Assembly (NCBI RefSeq): GCF_030867095.1
Contig: NC_081824.1
Coordinates: forward strand, 236,432,719 to 236,496,718
Length of the DNA stretch: 64,000 nt
Origin: Alligator mississippiensis
Taxonomy: Eukaryota > Chordata > Crocodylia > Alligatoridae
Reading direction: 5' to 3'
The notes beneath the pieces are model-generated. The model made no database searches. It was not told where the DNA came from and was given only the letters and a program-made list of their open reading frames with translations. Made by a program: the position numbers and the translations under genes. Below are positions 1 through 10,985 of this stretch, one piece after another (the first letter of the stretch is position 1; every line of letters begins with the position of its first letter).

Positions 1-204
1 CCAATCCAAAGCCCACTGATGCCAATAAGTGCTGATTGAAGTAACCCACACACATATATGCACATAGGTGTGTGCTCCAGCATGGAGATGCTGTGAATAT
101 ATGCAAGAATGAGGACCAATGGAACACAGGCTAGAGCTGAATGCAAGAATCTCCAGTTCTAGTTATCAGGCACCTTTCTGGCTTTTGATCTCTACATACT
201 CAGC

Positions 205-330
205 CAAGGAGCTTTACAGACAGGGAAAGCTGAGGTACTAGGCAGTAATGTGACTTAGCCAGGATCACATGAGACACCAGAGGACCAGGAATGGACTGAA
301 TCCCATTCCAGTGCTTCACCCACCAGGCTG
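205..330 (-). mobile_element. MIR-type SINE fragment
   Basis: On the minus strand this reads as the MIR right half: a segment with the sense of 'gaatgggattcagtccattcctggt' followed by ctctggtgtctcatgtgatcc and a tail matching the 'acctcagctttccctgtct' segment. It is old and diverged. It lies in GALM intron 4. Confidence 0.5.
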
Positions 331-373
331 AAGTGCCACACTGACATTTGGATGAGGAAGCCAATATGTGGAG

Positions 374-641
374 CAGTGATTCTCAACCAGGGTGCAAAGG
401 CACCGAGGGTGCTTTGAGATCCATTCAGGGATGCCGTCACACGTTAGCACATTTAGGTATGCAAACATGATTCAAAATATAAACCCAGAGATTTCAAAAA
501 CATTATGGCCTATGGTAGTTTTTCTGAGTTCTTTGCCACAGAAGAATTGCTTATATTATTTTTCAACAGTCCAAAAAGGAGTGAAAGTTAAGAGCTGGCA
601 TTTTCCAAGGGGTTCCTCCAGTTTTAAAAGGTCAGGAACTG
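374..641 (+). mobile_element. hAT-type nonautonomous element
   Basis: It begins cagtgattctcaaccagggt, the classic hAT terminal sequence, and ends near 641 with gtcaggaactg. It is the same family as the element at 27809-29206. They share 'aacatgattca..a.ataaacccagag', 'tttttctgagttctttgc' and 'gagctggcattttccaaggg'-like blocks. The 8-bp target duplication is no longer recognisable. The ORF across it is accidental. Confidence 0.7.
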
Positions 642-3599
642 CTGATGTAGAGGCTGCATCGTCATTCATCAGCACAGTCTCTTTAAAATGCTGGGAGACC
701 TCTGGTTCAAGCAAAAATGGATTCCAACCCATTGGGGGAGGGGAATAAATGGAGCTAGGACCTTCTGGCAAGATTTTCAAAGGCACTCCTGTTCAGTGCC
801 TCCCTGACCCTGTTCCTGAGAACATGGTCCCCTCTTCCTGAAGGGCTGCACACGGCTTCCTTCCCCAAGGTCCATCAAGGTCCTCTACAACAGGAGCTGC
901 AGCACTACCAGGGGCAGGAGGGAGGGCAATGTATAGCACAACCACCTGGGTTTACATGACAGTTCCTGCCCCAGTGCAAACTGGCTGCGGAGCAGGAGGG
1001 AAACCAGGGCCTCTGGTTTAACACTACTGCCAAAACAGTCCCCTGGAGCCTGACAGGTTTTTGCCTCATCTCTCCCCACAGCAGGAAGCAGAAAGCATCA
1101 CACCTGCTGCCTGTACAGGCTCCCCTCTGCATGCACTCCTGACCTCCTCCAGGCAGATAGCCCCCCTCCCACTCCTGCCCTACTTCTCAGAGTTAACCAT
1201 TTCACGCTTGACAGAGTCTCTGCACCACTTCTTTGCCACCCTTTAGGCTCTCTCTTTATCTTGAATATTGCACAGCACCAGAGCTTTTGATCCTCTCTGT
1301 ACTGAGTACACAGCTGCATTTAGTACAATAGAAGGAGGAAAGTTGCTTTGAAAAAAAAGGCCCTGGTTTCCATTAGGTGTCTGTGTGTGTCACAACAAGG
1401 AAAGCTGCTTTGGAAACAGATGTGAGCACAGTGCTCCGGTAGGCCTGTTGCCTTCACAGACACACTGACCCAAACAGTAAAAAGCAAACAGATACAGAAA
1501 ATCAGGCATGTCAGCCAAAGTGCAATCAAGATGTTGCCAGTAATAAACAGCCAAGCAATAGCTAACTTTCAAGAACAGGCATTAATTTGAACTCGTGAGC
1601 AGCCACTGCAACACCACAAACTCAGCAAGGTGCTTCAACACACACCTTCGTGTTTTGCATGTCCGAGGTCCCACTGACTGGTTTGGTTCCTAAAGCCAAC
1701 AGGGAATTACTGGTTTACATTTGGGCATGTGCAGAAGTCTCCTGCAGATCTGAAGCCTAAAATCCAAGGGTACTAACAGGAGGTGAAGTATCATAGATTC
1801 CACTTTATCTCATTTTTGCTTACACCCACTTCCCGAAGTGCAAGGTGATGCAACTTACCCACAAAGGAGCCGGAAGGAACAGGGCAATGCAGGCTTCTGA
1901 AAGCATAAAGTAACTAAAAACTAACAGCTCCAGCAGAACTCTGCTAAGCTCCACTTACCAGAAGCAAAATGTACCACCCCCAGACACAATCCTTGGAAAG
2001 AAACACTTCATCTTCTACCCACTCCTGGATATGCCAATGGACATGCTCATGCACACACAAAAGATATCCCTTCCTGCTTTTCCACTCAGTTCACTCCCCA
2101 CTCCCTTACACATGCACATGAAAATTACATAGCATTCCCCCTTCATATATGACAGATCCCAGAGTTGACCACTTAATCTTCCCTTCCCCTTTCCATTCCT
2201 TGCAGCTCAGTGGGTTTCCACCAACCAAGCAAGGGAAAGCACAAAAAAAAAATAATGATTACAAATAATTTTCCATCTTCATCCAATATTTAAAATTTAA
2301 ATTAAGGGCACTTTAAAAAAATGTTTAAAAATAAAATGGAAACGATAACACCTTATATTAATTTTGAAAGTGGATGGTGCCTATGCGTAAGCATAACCTT
2401 CTGACATCATTTAAATGAAATAAAAATAAGATTAATAAAGTTTGAGGAGGACCTGTTTGCTGCAAGTATTAAAGATCAAAATACTGAGCTGGCAAAACTA
2501 ACTCAGCACCGTACCTAGACTCCTGGTGGCCCTGGGCAAACATTTAGTATTGGGCACCCCTTTGCCAGAGACAATGATAATAATAATAATCAACAAATTA
2601 CCATTTTTAGGCCCTCCTTTCTGTCCAGGCCCTGGGCAGCTGCCCGGTTTACCCATGCCTGTGTCTGACCCTGAACTAACTGACTGGGCACCTGGGACAG
2701 CCAGAATGGAACAAAGCGCTGAGCCATAGCACAGATCTCTTCTCTGGATGGAGGGAGTGGCTTTGGTCATTGTATCTCATTCAGCTGGTTTAGTTCCCCA
2801 ACCAGCAGGAAAAGAAACAGGAGGTGAAAAATAAGCTCCTTTTCCTCTTTGAGTCACGTGTGAGAACAAAATCTTAGTTCTGTCATTTAGAAAATGTGGT
2901 AAGCAGAAATAATCAGTTAAATCACTAGCTACAGATAATACATCCTTTGTTTAGCTCATCTGTTTTAAATGCAAGACATGTTTTGAGAAACCTGCATTTT
3001 TCTTTCTGTTTGCAGCACACGGAAGGGAGATTAACAGACAGAGAGCAACTATCAAATTCAGGCATGTGCATTCCAACAGCACAAATCACAAGGGGGGAAA
3101 AATCCTCCAATAGATCAAGGTGTCACCCCTTGTTTTTGAAATAAGTTAAATAAGTTAAGTTATATAATTGCTTAAGCAAAGTGATGTAAGCATTGTGCAT
3201 CCTCTTGCTTAGCCAAACAACATACCAAACTGGAACAATTAATGGGAGTGCAGTTGGCAGGAGGAAATCAGCTGAAGGGGACAAATGCAAAATGGGACTA
3301 AAGGCACTGATTCAAATGGATCCTTCCCATACCACACTCCTCCACAGCTCTCCCACGCTCAGATTCTTTCCTCCTCACATTCACAAGCACTCTGCAACCT
3401 TCACCTCCCCGCTTTCCTGTCATCAGTCTCCAGGCTGTTCACAGCAGAGCAGCTTCCCTACTCTTCCTGAGCTTTGAATCCCTTCCAGGTGGGCCTTGGC
3501 TGGACTTTGAAGCAGGAACAAAGAAGGTGCAGACCAAGCCCATTCGAATTTACTCCCCACCCTTCTCCTCAACCCAGAGAAGCAACAACTTTAAAACTC
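642..3599. other. GALM intron 4, no gene seen
   Basis: There is no exon with GALM similarity and no ORF with recognisable content. About 2230-2460 is strongly A+T rich. About 2515-2730 is a diverged G+C-richer repeat ('ggccctgggcagctgcccgg') with a short (aat)n tract at 2575-2590. Small ORFs here look like chance. Confidence 0.6.
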
Positions 3600-4145
3600 A
3601 GCCTCTTGAAGGCTCACATCAAGCATAGTGGCTTCTTAACCTGGCAGGGGAAATACCATGTATCTGTGTCCAAGAAGGCAGTTTTCCTGAACTGCCTCAC
3701 AGGACTGGGAAACATGGGGGTTTTTTGTTTTTTTTTTAATTTGTGTCCAAGGCCAAATTAGCCAAAACTAATTTCAAATCCACGAACCATAAGTGGCCCT
3801 ACTACTAGCAAACATCCTCCATCTACACCTGGGGCTTCAGATGTTCCCAGAACCTTTGGCGGGCATCCTACTTGCAGGACCAAGCCCAGAGGCTTGGGGT
3901 TTGGACACCCCTGAGTTTTGCCTGCCCTCAGCCATAAAGCCCTTGGAGCAAGCAGGGGAGGAGTCTCCCATTTCCATAAACTGGGCTTAAAGCTGCTACA
4001 CCTCAGCAGGTACTGAACCACGCCAGAAGAGCAGTTCTCCTGAGAAGCGGTTCAGGAAAACTGCCTTCTTGGACACAGATACAAAGTATTTCCCCAGCCA
4101 GGTTAAAAAGCTGCTACACTTGATCTGAGCTTTTAAGAAGCCAAG
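3600..4145. mobile_element. Terminal-inverted-repeat element, about 545 bp
   Basis: The arm at about 3600-3697 (cttcttaacctggcagggga ... atctgtgtccaagaaggcag, ttttcctgaactgcc) recurs inverted at about 4047-4145 (cggttcaggaaaactgcctt, cttggacacagatac, ccagccaggttaaaaag). The arms are about 100 bp and close to 85-90 percent identical by eye. The inside is unique G+C-richer sequence with a poly-T run at 3720-3738. There is no transposase, so it is nonautonomous. The superfamily is undetermined because I could not fix the exact ends or a target duplication. Confidence 0.7.
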
Positions 4146-5409
4146 AAGTGACTGGGAGACATGAGTTTGTGTCTGTGATCACTCCAGAGAGACCAACACT
4201 GATCTAGGGGCCCTTGGTAAGGGAGACATCTGCAAAGAACGGGGAGAACCTTAAAGGATTCATTTGCTCTCCCCACTCCTGCCACAGCACATAATACTCA
4301 TCCCGTGTGTGAACAGCACCCACCAACCATTTTTTTTTCAATTTAAATGAGCTCTCACTGCCTCCCATCACTTCCTGAGGTGAGGCTGAGGTGTGCTGTG
4401 GTGGTTTCCACTGCGCTCAGCTGCCAATCCTCAATCAGCCACATTTCAAAGAGGAAAAACCCACATGTTCTTCCACTCCTACTGTGGCACCTGGCACTTC
4501 AGAGGAGTCTGGGCTGCTCTGAAGTTTAACTCAGGGCCTTAACGTTGCTTCAGAAGCTCTTTGGGGCTTCTCATCATTTGAAAATTCCTTTGCTCAGAAT
4601 TATGAAATTTCTATGAAATGAAGGAGATTCCCAGCCAGCTTCTCTACCAGCATAAACCAGTGCAAACCCAGGAAGACTCAAATCAGTCTGGCTCCACTGA
4701 GGTTTTTCTGGGGGTGAATGCATTTGCTGGCTGTGTTATGCAGAACAAAACACTGGGAACAAAAAGAGAGATTCCCACAATGTAGTATTTTTAGACATAA
4801 ATGGCCCAGGCAGAACTTAGCATATCACAGGAATGACAAGACTTCAAGATCATGTGGAAGATTCTGATTCAAAAGCGTGACTGATACAGACATTACTGGA
4901 CACTGCTGGTGGAAACAAATGGGAAAAGGAACCAAGACCACAGTTTTGAAGTTTAAGGGAAGCTTCTCAATAACGTGTGTGCCTGAGCTGGAGGAAGGAG
5001 GCAGATAACAGGGTTAGGGCAATATAGAGATCGCCACATTGACTAATCTGTAACTGAATCTCCCTTGGGATGCTGAAAGCACAAAGGAAGCACTCTGCAG
5101 CTGAAGAGCAGATGCTCACAATGCAGCTGGGATGCTCTGTAGACATTACTTACCCCTATGTTTCATCTATGCACAATACCCACTAAGGAAAGTGGCAGGT
5201 CCATGTCAGTGGTTTGCACATGCCTTCCCTTGCCTTTTGAAAATGACAGAATTAAAAACAGACATCAATCTTTGGAATTTCCAAGTTGAACCTCCCAGTA
5301 TCTGAGCAGCCAAACCCCTTTACTTTGCCACTGTAGCAAAACTAACCACTCAGCTTTCTTCCTCATGTGAAAAATACAAAAAATATCCCTCAGTGAACAA
5401 ACACCCATA
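4146..5409. other. GALM intron 4, no gene seen
   Basis: Unique-looking intronic sequence. No exon similarity, no clear repeat ends. Confidence 0.5.
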
Positions 5410-5919
5410 TACCATACTTATTCAAATACAAGATGAGGTATTCCCGCCCCCCCGTATTTATCCCGGAGAAAAAAAGCCCCTTTTCTTGGATTTGAGTATG
5501 AGGCGGGGGACAGGGGAGACAAGACAGGAAGCTGCTGCAGCTCCAGCCAGAGATGCTATCAACAGGTCAGGCTGGGGCCATGCTTTGTGCCCCAGGCTGA
5601 AGCAGAGCCAGAGCCCGTGGAGTAAAGCAAAGGGAAGTAGTGGGGGGAAGGAGCAGCAGGCTCAGGGAGGGCAAGTGGTGGGGGCAGGACAGGCTTTGGG
5701 AGCAAGATGTGGGAGGCAAGTGGCAGGGGTCATGCAGCCCCTCACTGTCCCACCATCGCTTGCCCCCCCTGCAGCAGTGTGGGGGGACAGACAACAAATT
5801 TAAGATGACCCTCCAATAATTAGATTCTATACATGGAAAAATTATAAACACATTTATAGAGTTTCCATGTATAGAATCTAATTACATTCAGGGTATATTG
5901 GATTTGGGTAAATATGGTA
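5410..5919. mobile_element. Inverted-repeat DNA element with internal perfect hairpin
   Basis: The termini taccatacttattcaaatac (5410) and, inverted, taccatatttacccaaatcc (ending 5919) match at 18 of 22 positions. Near the right end is a perfect 23-bp inverted repeat (5817-5839 with 5862-5884, core taattagattctatacatgg) with a 22-bp loop. The middle is G+C rich. It resembles the widespread vertebrate 'taccgtatttactcgaatc' repeats. It is nonautonomous, with no protein. Confidence 0.6.
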
Positions 5920-6171
5920 ATTTTCTGCATGTACACGCATCTCTGGCACCAGGCTGGGCAATATGTTGACCTCACTCAGTGCTGTTTTCACAAGCGAGGC
6001 ACACAAGCCCTCTGGACATAGCTAAACAATGTAGGTGGATGCCTCACATCACAGAGGTCTATCCTGGAAAGTGCCAAGTACCTCTACCAGGGCAAAAAGA
6101 GTCAGATTTCTGGAATTTCACTGAACATCTTTTTTGAGAGCATCATAATTCAGTAGTCCTTTGTCTAAGTC

Positions 6172-6355
6172 TGTGATTTGCAAACTGTGGTCTGCAGACC
6201 CCTGGGGGTCTGCAAATTATGTCTAAGCTGTCCGTGCAAGATGACTACAATCAATTAAAAGTATGTGACTACCCACACTTACAATTCAAAGAGGTCGGCA
6301 CTTCCATTCAAATTTTTTGAGGGTCCACAAATGAGAAAAGGTTAAAAACCACTGC
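6172..6355. mobile_element. hAT MITE with 8-bp target duplication
   Basis: The 184-bp element has perfect duplications tctaagtc at 6164-6171 and 6356-6363. The ends read tgtgatttgcaaactgtggt and ...ttaaaaaccactgc, a degenerate hAT inverted repeat. Confidence 0.8.
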
Positions 6356-6363
6356 TCTAAGTC

Positions 6364-7055
6364 ACTTCACAGTTAGTGGAAAGATCCCAAGGAGAATTCA
6401 GTTACAGACTAGTCAATCTGAGCACATGAAATCATTTGTGTGTGGGGGGGGGGGGCAGGATTTTAAATGGGGAGCGGAGGAGTAAAACCAGGCTTAGGCT
6501 GGGACCCCCTGTAGCCTCCATGACCTGTGGGGCAGCCGCCACTGCCAACAGTGCTATACACAGAACCAAACTAGCCAGTCAAAACATGACTTTTGGAAAT
6601 CTCCCTTCAGCAAGTTTCAGGAGAGGCAAAAGTAAGTTCAATTCAAAATGTGAAGCTGCCTCATGCAAACAGCGCTCCAAAGATATAGCTGCAGAGCCCT
6701 GCTTGTCCCCTATCACTACAGTTTGTTAATGGAGGATTAGCCTAATGGGATAAGGAACTTCACTTAATTCAAGAAATACTTTCCTCACCACATGGAAGCA
6801 TCAGCTTTCTCCAGCCAACAGAGCATTATGGTCTAGCCCCTGCATCCTTCCATCCCCCCTCTGAAGGCAGCTGGGATTTCACAGCACCCAAATCACACTG
6901 AATTTCCATGGCACCTAGGCACCTTATTCCATGAGACCTTTTAATAATCCCTTCTCTCCCCTCCGCTGAATTCAGTAAAAACTTCACCACCAAGCTGAAG
7001 ACCCTGATTCTGGTCAGAGAAATCTCAATAAAAAGAAAATGGTAATGTCACCAAC
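6364..7055. other. GALM intron 4, proximal part
   Basis: There is a G-run at about 6441-6456, otherwise unique sequence leading to the exon 4 donor. No further gene. Confidence 0.5.
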
Positions 7056-7137
7056 CGGTGGGAATATGATTGTCATCCACAGGCAGGTAAGAGTCTGCTT
7101 CAATGGAAACCTCGTGGTCATAGATATCACGCGAGCC
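7056..7137 (-). CDS. GALM: GALM coding exon 4 (last exon inside the window)
   Basis: This short 82-nt exon is easy to miss because it holds no long ORF. After the acceptor ...TGTCTCATAG it reads GSRDIYDHEV, then a stretch with ADSYLPVD, then NHIPTG. This matches the family segment around DHEVTIEADTYLPVDETLIPTG. It enters at phase 0 and ends at phase 1 before the donor G|GTTGGT, which fits the usual split of the following glycine codon. It adds residues 184-210. The next exons (with the conserved Asp and the catalytic Glu near residue 307 in human) were not found between 1 and 7055 and are presumed to lie beyond the window. Confidence 0.9.
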
Positions 7138-7317
7138 CTATGAGACAGTGAGAGAAAAGTTTAATTCTGCAATGTTTGAAATGGAAACTTCACATGAAGA
7201 AGAAAGAAGCCAAATTCAACAGCCTGAAGTAAATATTAACATCAGGTTTATGGCCCCCTATAGCCTGTCTGCCATCTGATAACTCCAGGTAACCAACCTG
7301 CCTTTGTGTCTGCAACT

Positions 7318-7445
7318 CATAGTTTCATAGTTGGTAGGGTTGGAAGGGACCTGAACAGATCATCAAGTCCGACCCCCTGCCATGGCAGGAAAAAGTACTG
7401 AGGTCAAACAACGCCAGCAAGGTGTTCGTCTAACCTCCTCTTAAA
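7318..7445 (-). mobile_element. CR1 LINE 3'-end fragment
   Basis: Read on the minus strand it ends with the CR1 3' terminus (…ggtccctt ccaaccctac caactatg). The end of the RT ORF is visible as FKRRLDEHLAGVV (stop near 7404). It is 5' truncated to about 130 bp. It lies in GALM intron 3, sense to the gene. Confidence 0.85.
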
Positions 7446-7559
7446 GTCCTCTTTATTTGCATTCTCACAGAACAGCTTTCCAAAAATTGGGGTTTTTTTT
7501 TCATACCTGAGAGATTTTTGACTATCTTTAGTTTCTCTCACCATTTTCAATTTCCTTTT

Positions 7560-7672
7560 TTTGCCTGAAAAAGGACATGTATGTTCAAAAGCTTGCGAAG
7601 AACAACTCTTTTGCAACCTTTTAGTTGGTCTAATAAAAGATATCACCTCTACCCAAAGAGTTTATCTGCCTT
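7560..7672. repeat. Half-copy of a palindromic MITE family
   Basis: The sequence cctgaaaaaggacatgtatg, then caaaagcttgcgaagaacaa, tagttggtctaataaaagat and acccaaagagtttatctgcc is the same unit seen at 23327-23412, 23545-23963 (inverted, split) and 53998-54115 (inverted). Confidence 0.65.
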
Positions 7673-8875
7673 TGAAAAATATAGCTACAGCCAAGATCCC
7701 TAATTCTGCAGCTGTGTCATGATGCATCTTCCACTGGTAGCTACAAACCATTACTGCGGGATAGGATATTGAGAAACTTGCCAATTGTACTAAACTGGTA
7801 ACTGCAGCACCCTTCCTCTTTGCCCTTCACTGCACTTCCTTGGTTTGTCTCCCCAAGCATATACAGTGTAGTTGCCATGACAGAAGGTGCTGGGCAAAAA
7901 ACTTAGGGTGGTTCCTAGCACTCTAAACTTTTTGGGGTGGGACCATCTTTTTACACTGTGTTTTGGACCTCACAAGATCACAATGCTAATAAATGGAAAT
8001 TAGGCACTCCAGGAAATGGTCTGAGTACTGGAAGTAACTCAGACTGATTACTTAAGATCTGGGGCAAGTTTTTAAGTACTACTTATATACTCCAGGAAGC
8101 AGGTAAGAAATGAAAGGCATCAAAAGCCATTTTGGCACTAAAAGATTTTATTGGCTGATACCAATAGCCAATTATTAACCAGCCATATCGGCCAATACCA
8201 ATCTGATAACCAATTTACAGAACATGGCTCCCCTGAATGGCTCCCCTGGACTTCCTGTAATTCCACAGATTTGCAGGAGTGCAGCTGGGCAGCATGGAGA
8301 GCAGCTCCCTACAGGTAAGTCTGTGGAGGGGAAGGGGTGTGGGGGAGAGAAAGGGAGGTGTGGCAGGGGGCAGGGAGGGCACAGATCAAGGCCTCAACAG
8401 TGAGGGAGAGAGTGGGGCAGGGGTTGGGGGCACTGCCCAGCCAGGATGGTGAATGGGACCCGGGGCAGGGAGCAGGACAGAGCTATGGGCAACTCATCCA
8501 GGGGATCAGTGTCTCGGCGCTTAAAAATGGTGGTGGGGGAACTTGAACTAAAGCTCATTGAATGGGAAGCCAGGGTAGCCATGCGCCTGCCACACTATGG
8601 GCTGGCTAAGTAATTAGCATGATGATGGGATAATGGGCTTGTCATTCACCAGCGCCAATAAGCCTGCCCAAAGCACTGCACAGATGTGGCTACACTGCCT
8701 GCAGCTTAGGAGGCAGCTTGCCTGGAGCATTGTAGCATCCTCGAGGGCACTGCTGCTAGGCAGGGTGGGTTTACCCTGTAGACATGACATAAGAGTAAGA
8801 ATTGGGCAATACTTTCAGGTCCTGAACCCCTTGTGTAGCAGGGCATGGGAGGTTTATTTGCCATATGTGAGTACA
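7673..8875. other. GALM intron 3, no gene seen
   Basis: No exon or ORF with recognisable content. A G-rich purine stretch lies at about 8325-8480, and the short phrase atggctcccctgaatg(g) recurs at 8225 and 9320. Confidence 0.5.
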
Positions 8876-9040
8876 GAGAGGTGGTTAGCCATGTTAGTCT
8901 GAAGTTTGGCAGAAGGCAGGACAGTATGGCACCTTAGAGATGAACTCAACAAGGTTTAACTAATGAGTTAGTCTCTAAGGTCACACGCTGCCCTGCTTTC
9001 TACCTAACTTCAAACTAATATCACAGCTACCTACCTTGCT
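8876..9040. mobile_element. Palindromic MITE
   Basis: The left arm (gtggttagccatgttagtct, gaagtttggcagaaggcagg, ...ccttagaga) pairs with the right arm (tctctaaggtcacacgctgc, cctgctttctacctaacttc, aaactaatatcacagctacc). The arms are about 65 bp with a short loop. The same family appears at 13400-13635 and, as half copies, at 11395-11525, 12470-12605 and 41342-41425. Confidence 0.75.
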
Positions 9041-9063
9041 ACAAATGTAACGAGAGCAAAGAA

Positions 9064-9260
9064 TTGAGACCTTGCAGCTTAGTGGATAGAGGCCTCAGAT
9101 GGGACACAGGAGACCTGGGCCCTGCCCCTGATTTGTTGTGTGATCTTGAACAAGCTGCTTCCCTCCCTGTGCCTGCTTTCCTCCCAACCTCTCTCATCCA
9201 TTTAGATAGTGAGCAAGGACATACAGCGCCTATTGCAATGGGGCCTTGATCTCAACTGAG
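9064..9260 (+). mobile_element. MIR-type SINE
   Basis: It has a tRNA-like head (gcagcttagtggatagaggc, then gggacacaggagacctgggc). The MIR core follows (ttgtgtgatcttgaacaagc, tgcttccctccctgtgcctg) and then the tail. It is fairly complete, in intron 3 and antisense to GALM. Confidence 0.75.
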
Positions 9261-9580
9261 ACTGTTAAACAGAGCCTGACAAGAATACCTCTTTCATAGG
9301 TCCAGGAAACCCTCTTTGAACATGGCTCCCCTGAATGTCCAACAATCCATCCAATTCAGGGGAATACCTACTCACATCAGGAGTAGCCCTGTGGTTTCCT
9401 CCATCATCCTGCACCACATTTCACACATTCTTGGCTTCCCTCGCTTTAACATTTTTACTATCCTAATGCTGTAAGCAAACAATGTAGACTGCCACTGCCA
9501 GGTAGAGAATAACAATGGATTTAGTTCAGTTAGACCAATTTAGTGAGTTTTTTTGAAGCATGTTGAGACAAAGTGCTTAC

Positions 9581-9787
9581 CTGGCCTGCTAGATTGAAGT
9601 AAGCGTGGTTTGTCAAGTTAACCAGAGTAGTCTTGCTGGCTTGAGCTCTGTAGTTGATTGCTAATTCCCCACCATCTAGTGTATATGTCACCCAAACCTT
9701 CAGTTTACCAGGGTATCCCTCCTCACCATCTGGACTTATTCGGAAGAAGCAAACACCATTTGGCAGCACCTCGGGGGTCCAGAGAAC
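9581..9787 (-). CDS. GALM: GALM coding exon 3
   Basis: The exon is 207 nt and encodes residues 115-183, from VLWTPEVLPNG through RISPDGEEGYPG, VWVTYTLDGGE and NLTNHAYFNLAGQ. The NHAYF histidine (about 175) is the position of the catalytic acid His176 of human GALM. The length of 69 codons equals the corresponding human segment. The acceptor is ...TTTCAG|GTTCTC and the donor is GGCCAG|GTAAGC. Both ends are phase 0, so skipping this exon would keep frame but remove the catalytic histidine. There is no damage to the reading frame. Confidence 0.96.
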
Positions 9788-10105
9788 CTGAAACAACAAT
9801 TTTTGGAACATTTTTTTCATTTTCTCTCCATCTTTGCTGAAATACATGTGGCACATTTGGTACAGCTCCAGTTCAAGAGGCAAACACCTCTCAGTTTTTT
9901 TGCCTGCTGCTGCAGTGACAGATAAATGTAACAGCCTTCTCTAATGCTACATGCTGGATCTAATGCAGGAAGGAAAGCCTGCTGGTCTGTGCTACCTCTT
10001 TTTTTTTTGAGAGCTTCTAATTCTTAGGTACATGATTCATGAACCACAAACATCTGGATATAGTGTTGCACTGAGGTGCTGCATAAATCACACCTATTTT
10101 TTCCT

Positions 10106-10985
10106 TTTCATAGATTCATAGATGTTAGGGTCGGAAGGGACCTCAATAGATCATCGAGTCCGAACCCCTGCATAGGCAGGAAAGAGTGCTGGGTCTAGAT
10201 GACCCCCGCTAGATGATTATCTAACCTCTTCTTGAAGACCCCCAGGGTAGGGGAGAGCACCACCTCCCTTGGGAGCCCGTTCCAGACCTTGGCCACTCGA
10301 ACTGTGAAGAAGTTCTTCCTAATGTCCAATCTAAATCTGCTCTCTGCTAGCTTGTGGCCATTACTTCTTGTAACCCCTGGGGGCGCCTTGGTGAATAAAT
10401 ACTCACCAATTTCCTTCTGTGCCCCCGTGATGAACTTATAGGCAGCCACAAGGTCACCTCTCAACCTTCTCTTGCGGAAGCTGAAAAGGTCCAGTTTCTC
10501 TAGTCTCTCCTCGTAGGGCTTGGTCTGCAGGCCCTTAACCATACGAGTGGCCCTTCTCTGGACCCTCTCCAGGTTATCCGCATCCTTCTTGAAGTGCAGC
10601 GCCCAGAATTGCACACAGTACTCCAACTGCGGTCTGACCAGCGCCCTATAGAGGGGAAGTATCACCTCCTTGGACCTATTCATCATGCATCTGCTGATGC
10701 ATGATAAAGTGCCATTGGCTTTTCTGATGGCTTCATCACACTGCTGACTCATGTTCATCTTGGAGTCCACTAGGATTCCAAGGTCCTTTTCCACTTCTGT
10801 GCCACCCAGCAGGTCATTCCCTAGGTTGTAGGTGTGCTGGACATTTTTCCTCCCTAGGTGCAGCACTTTGCATTTCTCCTTGTTGAACTGCATGCTGTTG
10901 TTTTCTGCCCACTTGTCCAACCTGTCCAGGTCTGCTTGCAGCTGTTCCCTGCCCTCCGGCGTGTCCACTTCTCCCCATAGCTTTT
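10106..10985 (-). mobile_element. CR1 LINE, 5'-truncated, about 0.88 kb
   Basis: On the minus strand this is the C-terminal part of CR1 ORF2 plus the short 3' UTR ending in the tagattcatagatg-type CR1 tail at about 10106. It is nearly identical to the copy at 16880-19125. The junction with non-CR1 DNA is at about 10985. It lies in GALM intron 2, sense to the gene. Confidence 0.95.
10195..10968 (-). pseudogene. CR1 ORF2 C-terminal fragment (257 codons)
   Basis: The open frame starts MDTPEGREQLQADLDRLDKW and runs to the ORF end, ...KRLDNHLAGVI. It covers the region after the FADD motif: the thumb and C-terminal part with RDLGILVDSKMNMSQQCDEA-like and [11 protein letters not shown] segments. 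The catalytic palm is missing because of 5' truncation, so it cannot be functional. The open frame reflects youth of the insertion or the slow substitution rate of the host rather than selection. Confidence 0.9.

Noticed and set aside
392..748. 118-codon plus-strand ORF
   Set aside because: It lies over a noncoding hAT copy; the sister copy at 27809 has no such frame.
1..7055. Remaining GALM exons 5-7 within the window
   Set aside because: I looked on the minus strand for the GFDHNF-type and C-terminal segments and did not find them; they probably lie beyond base 1.
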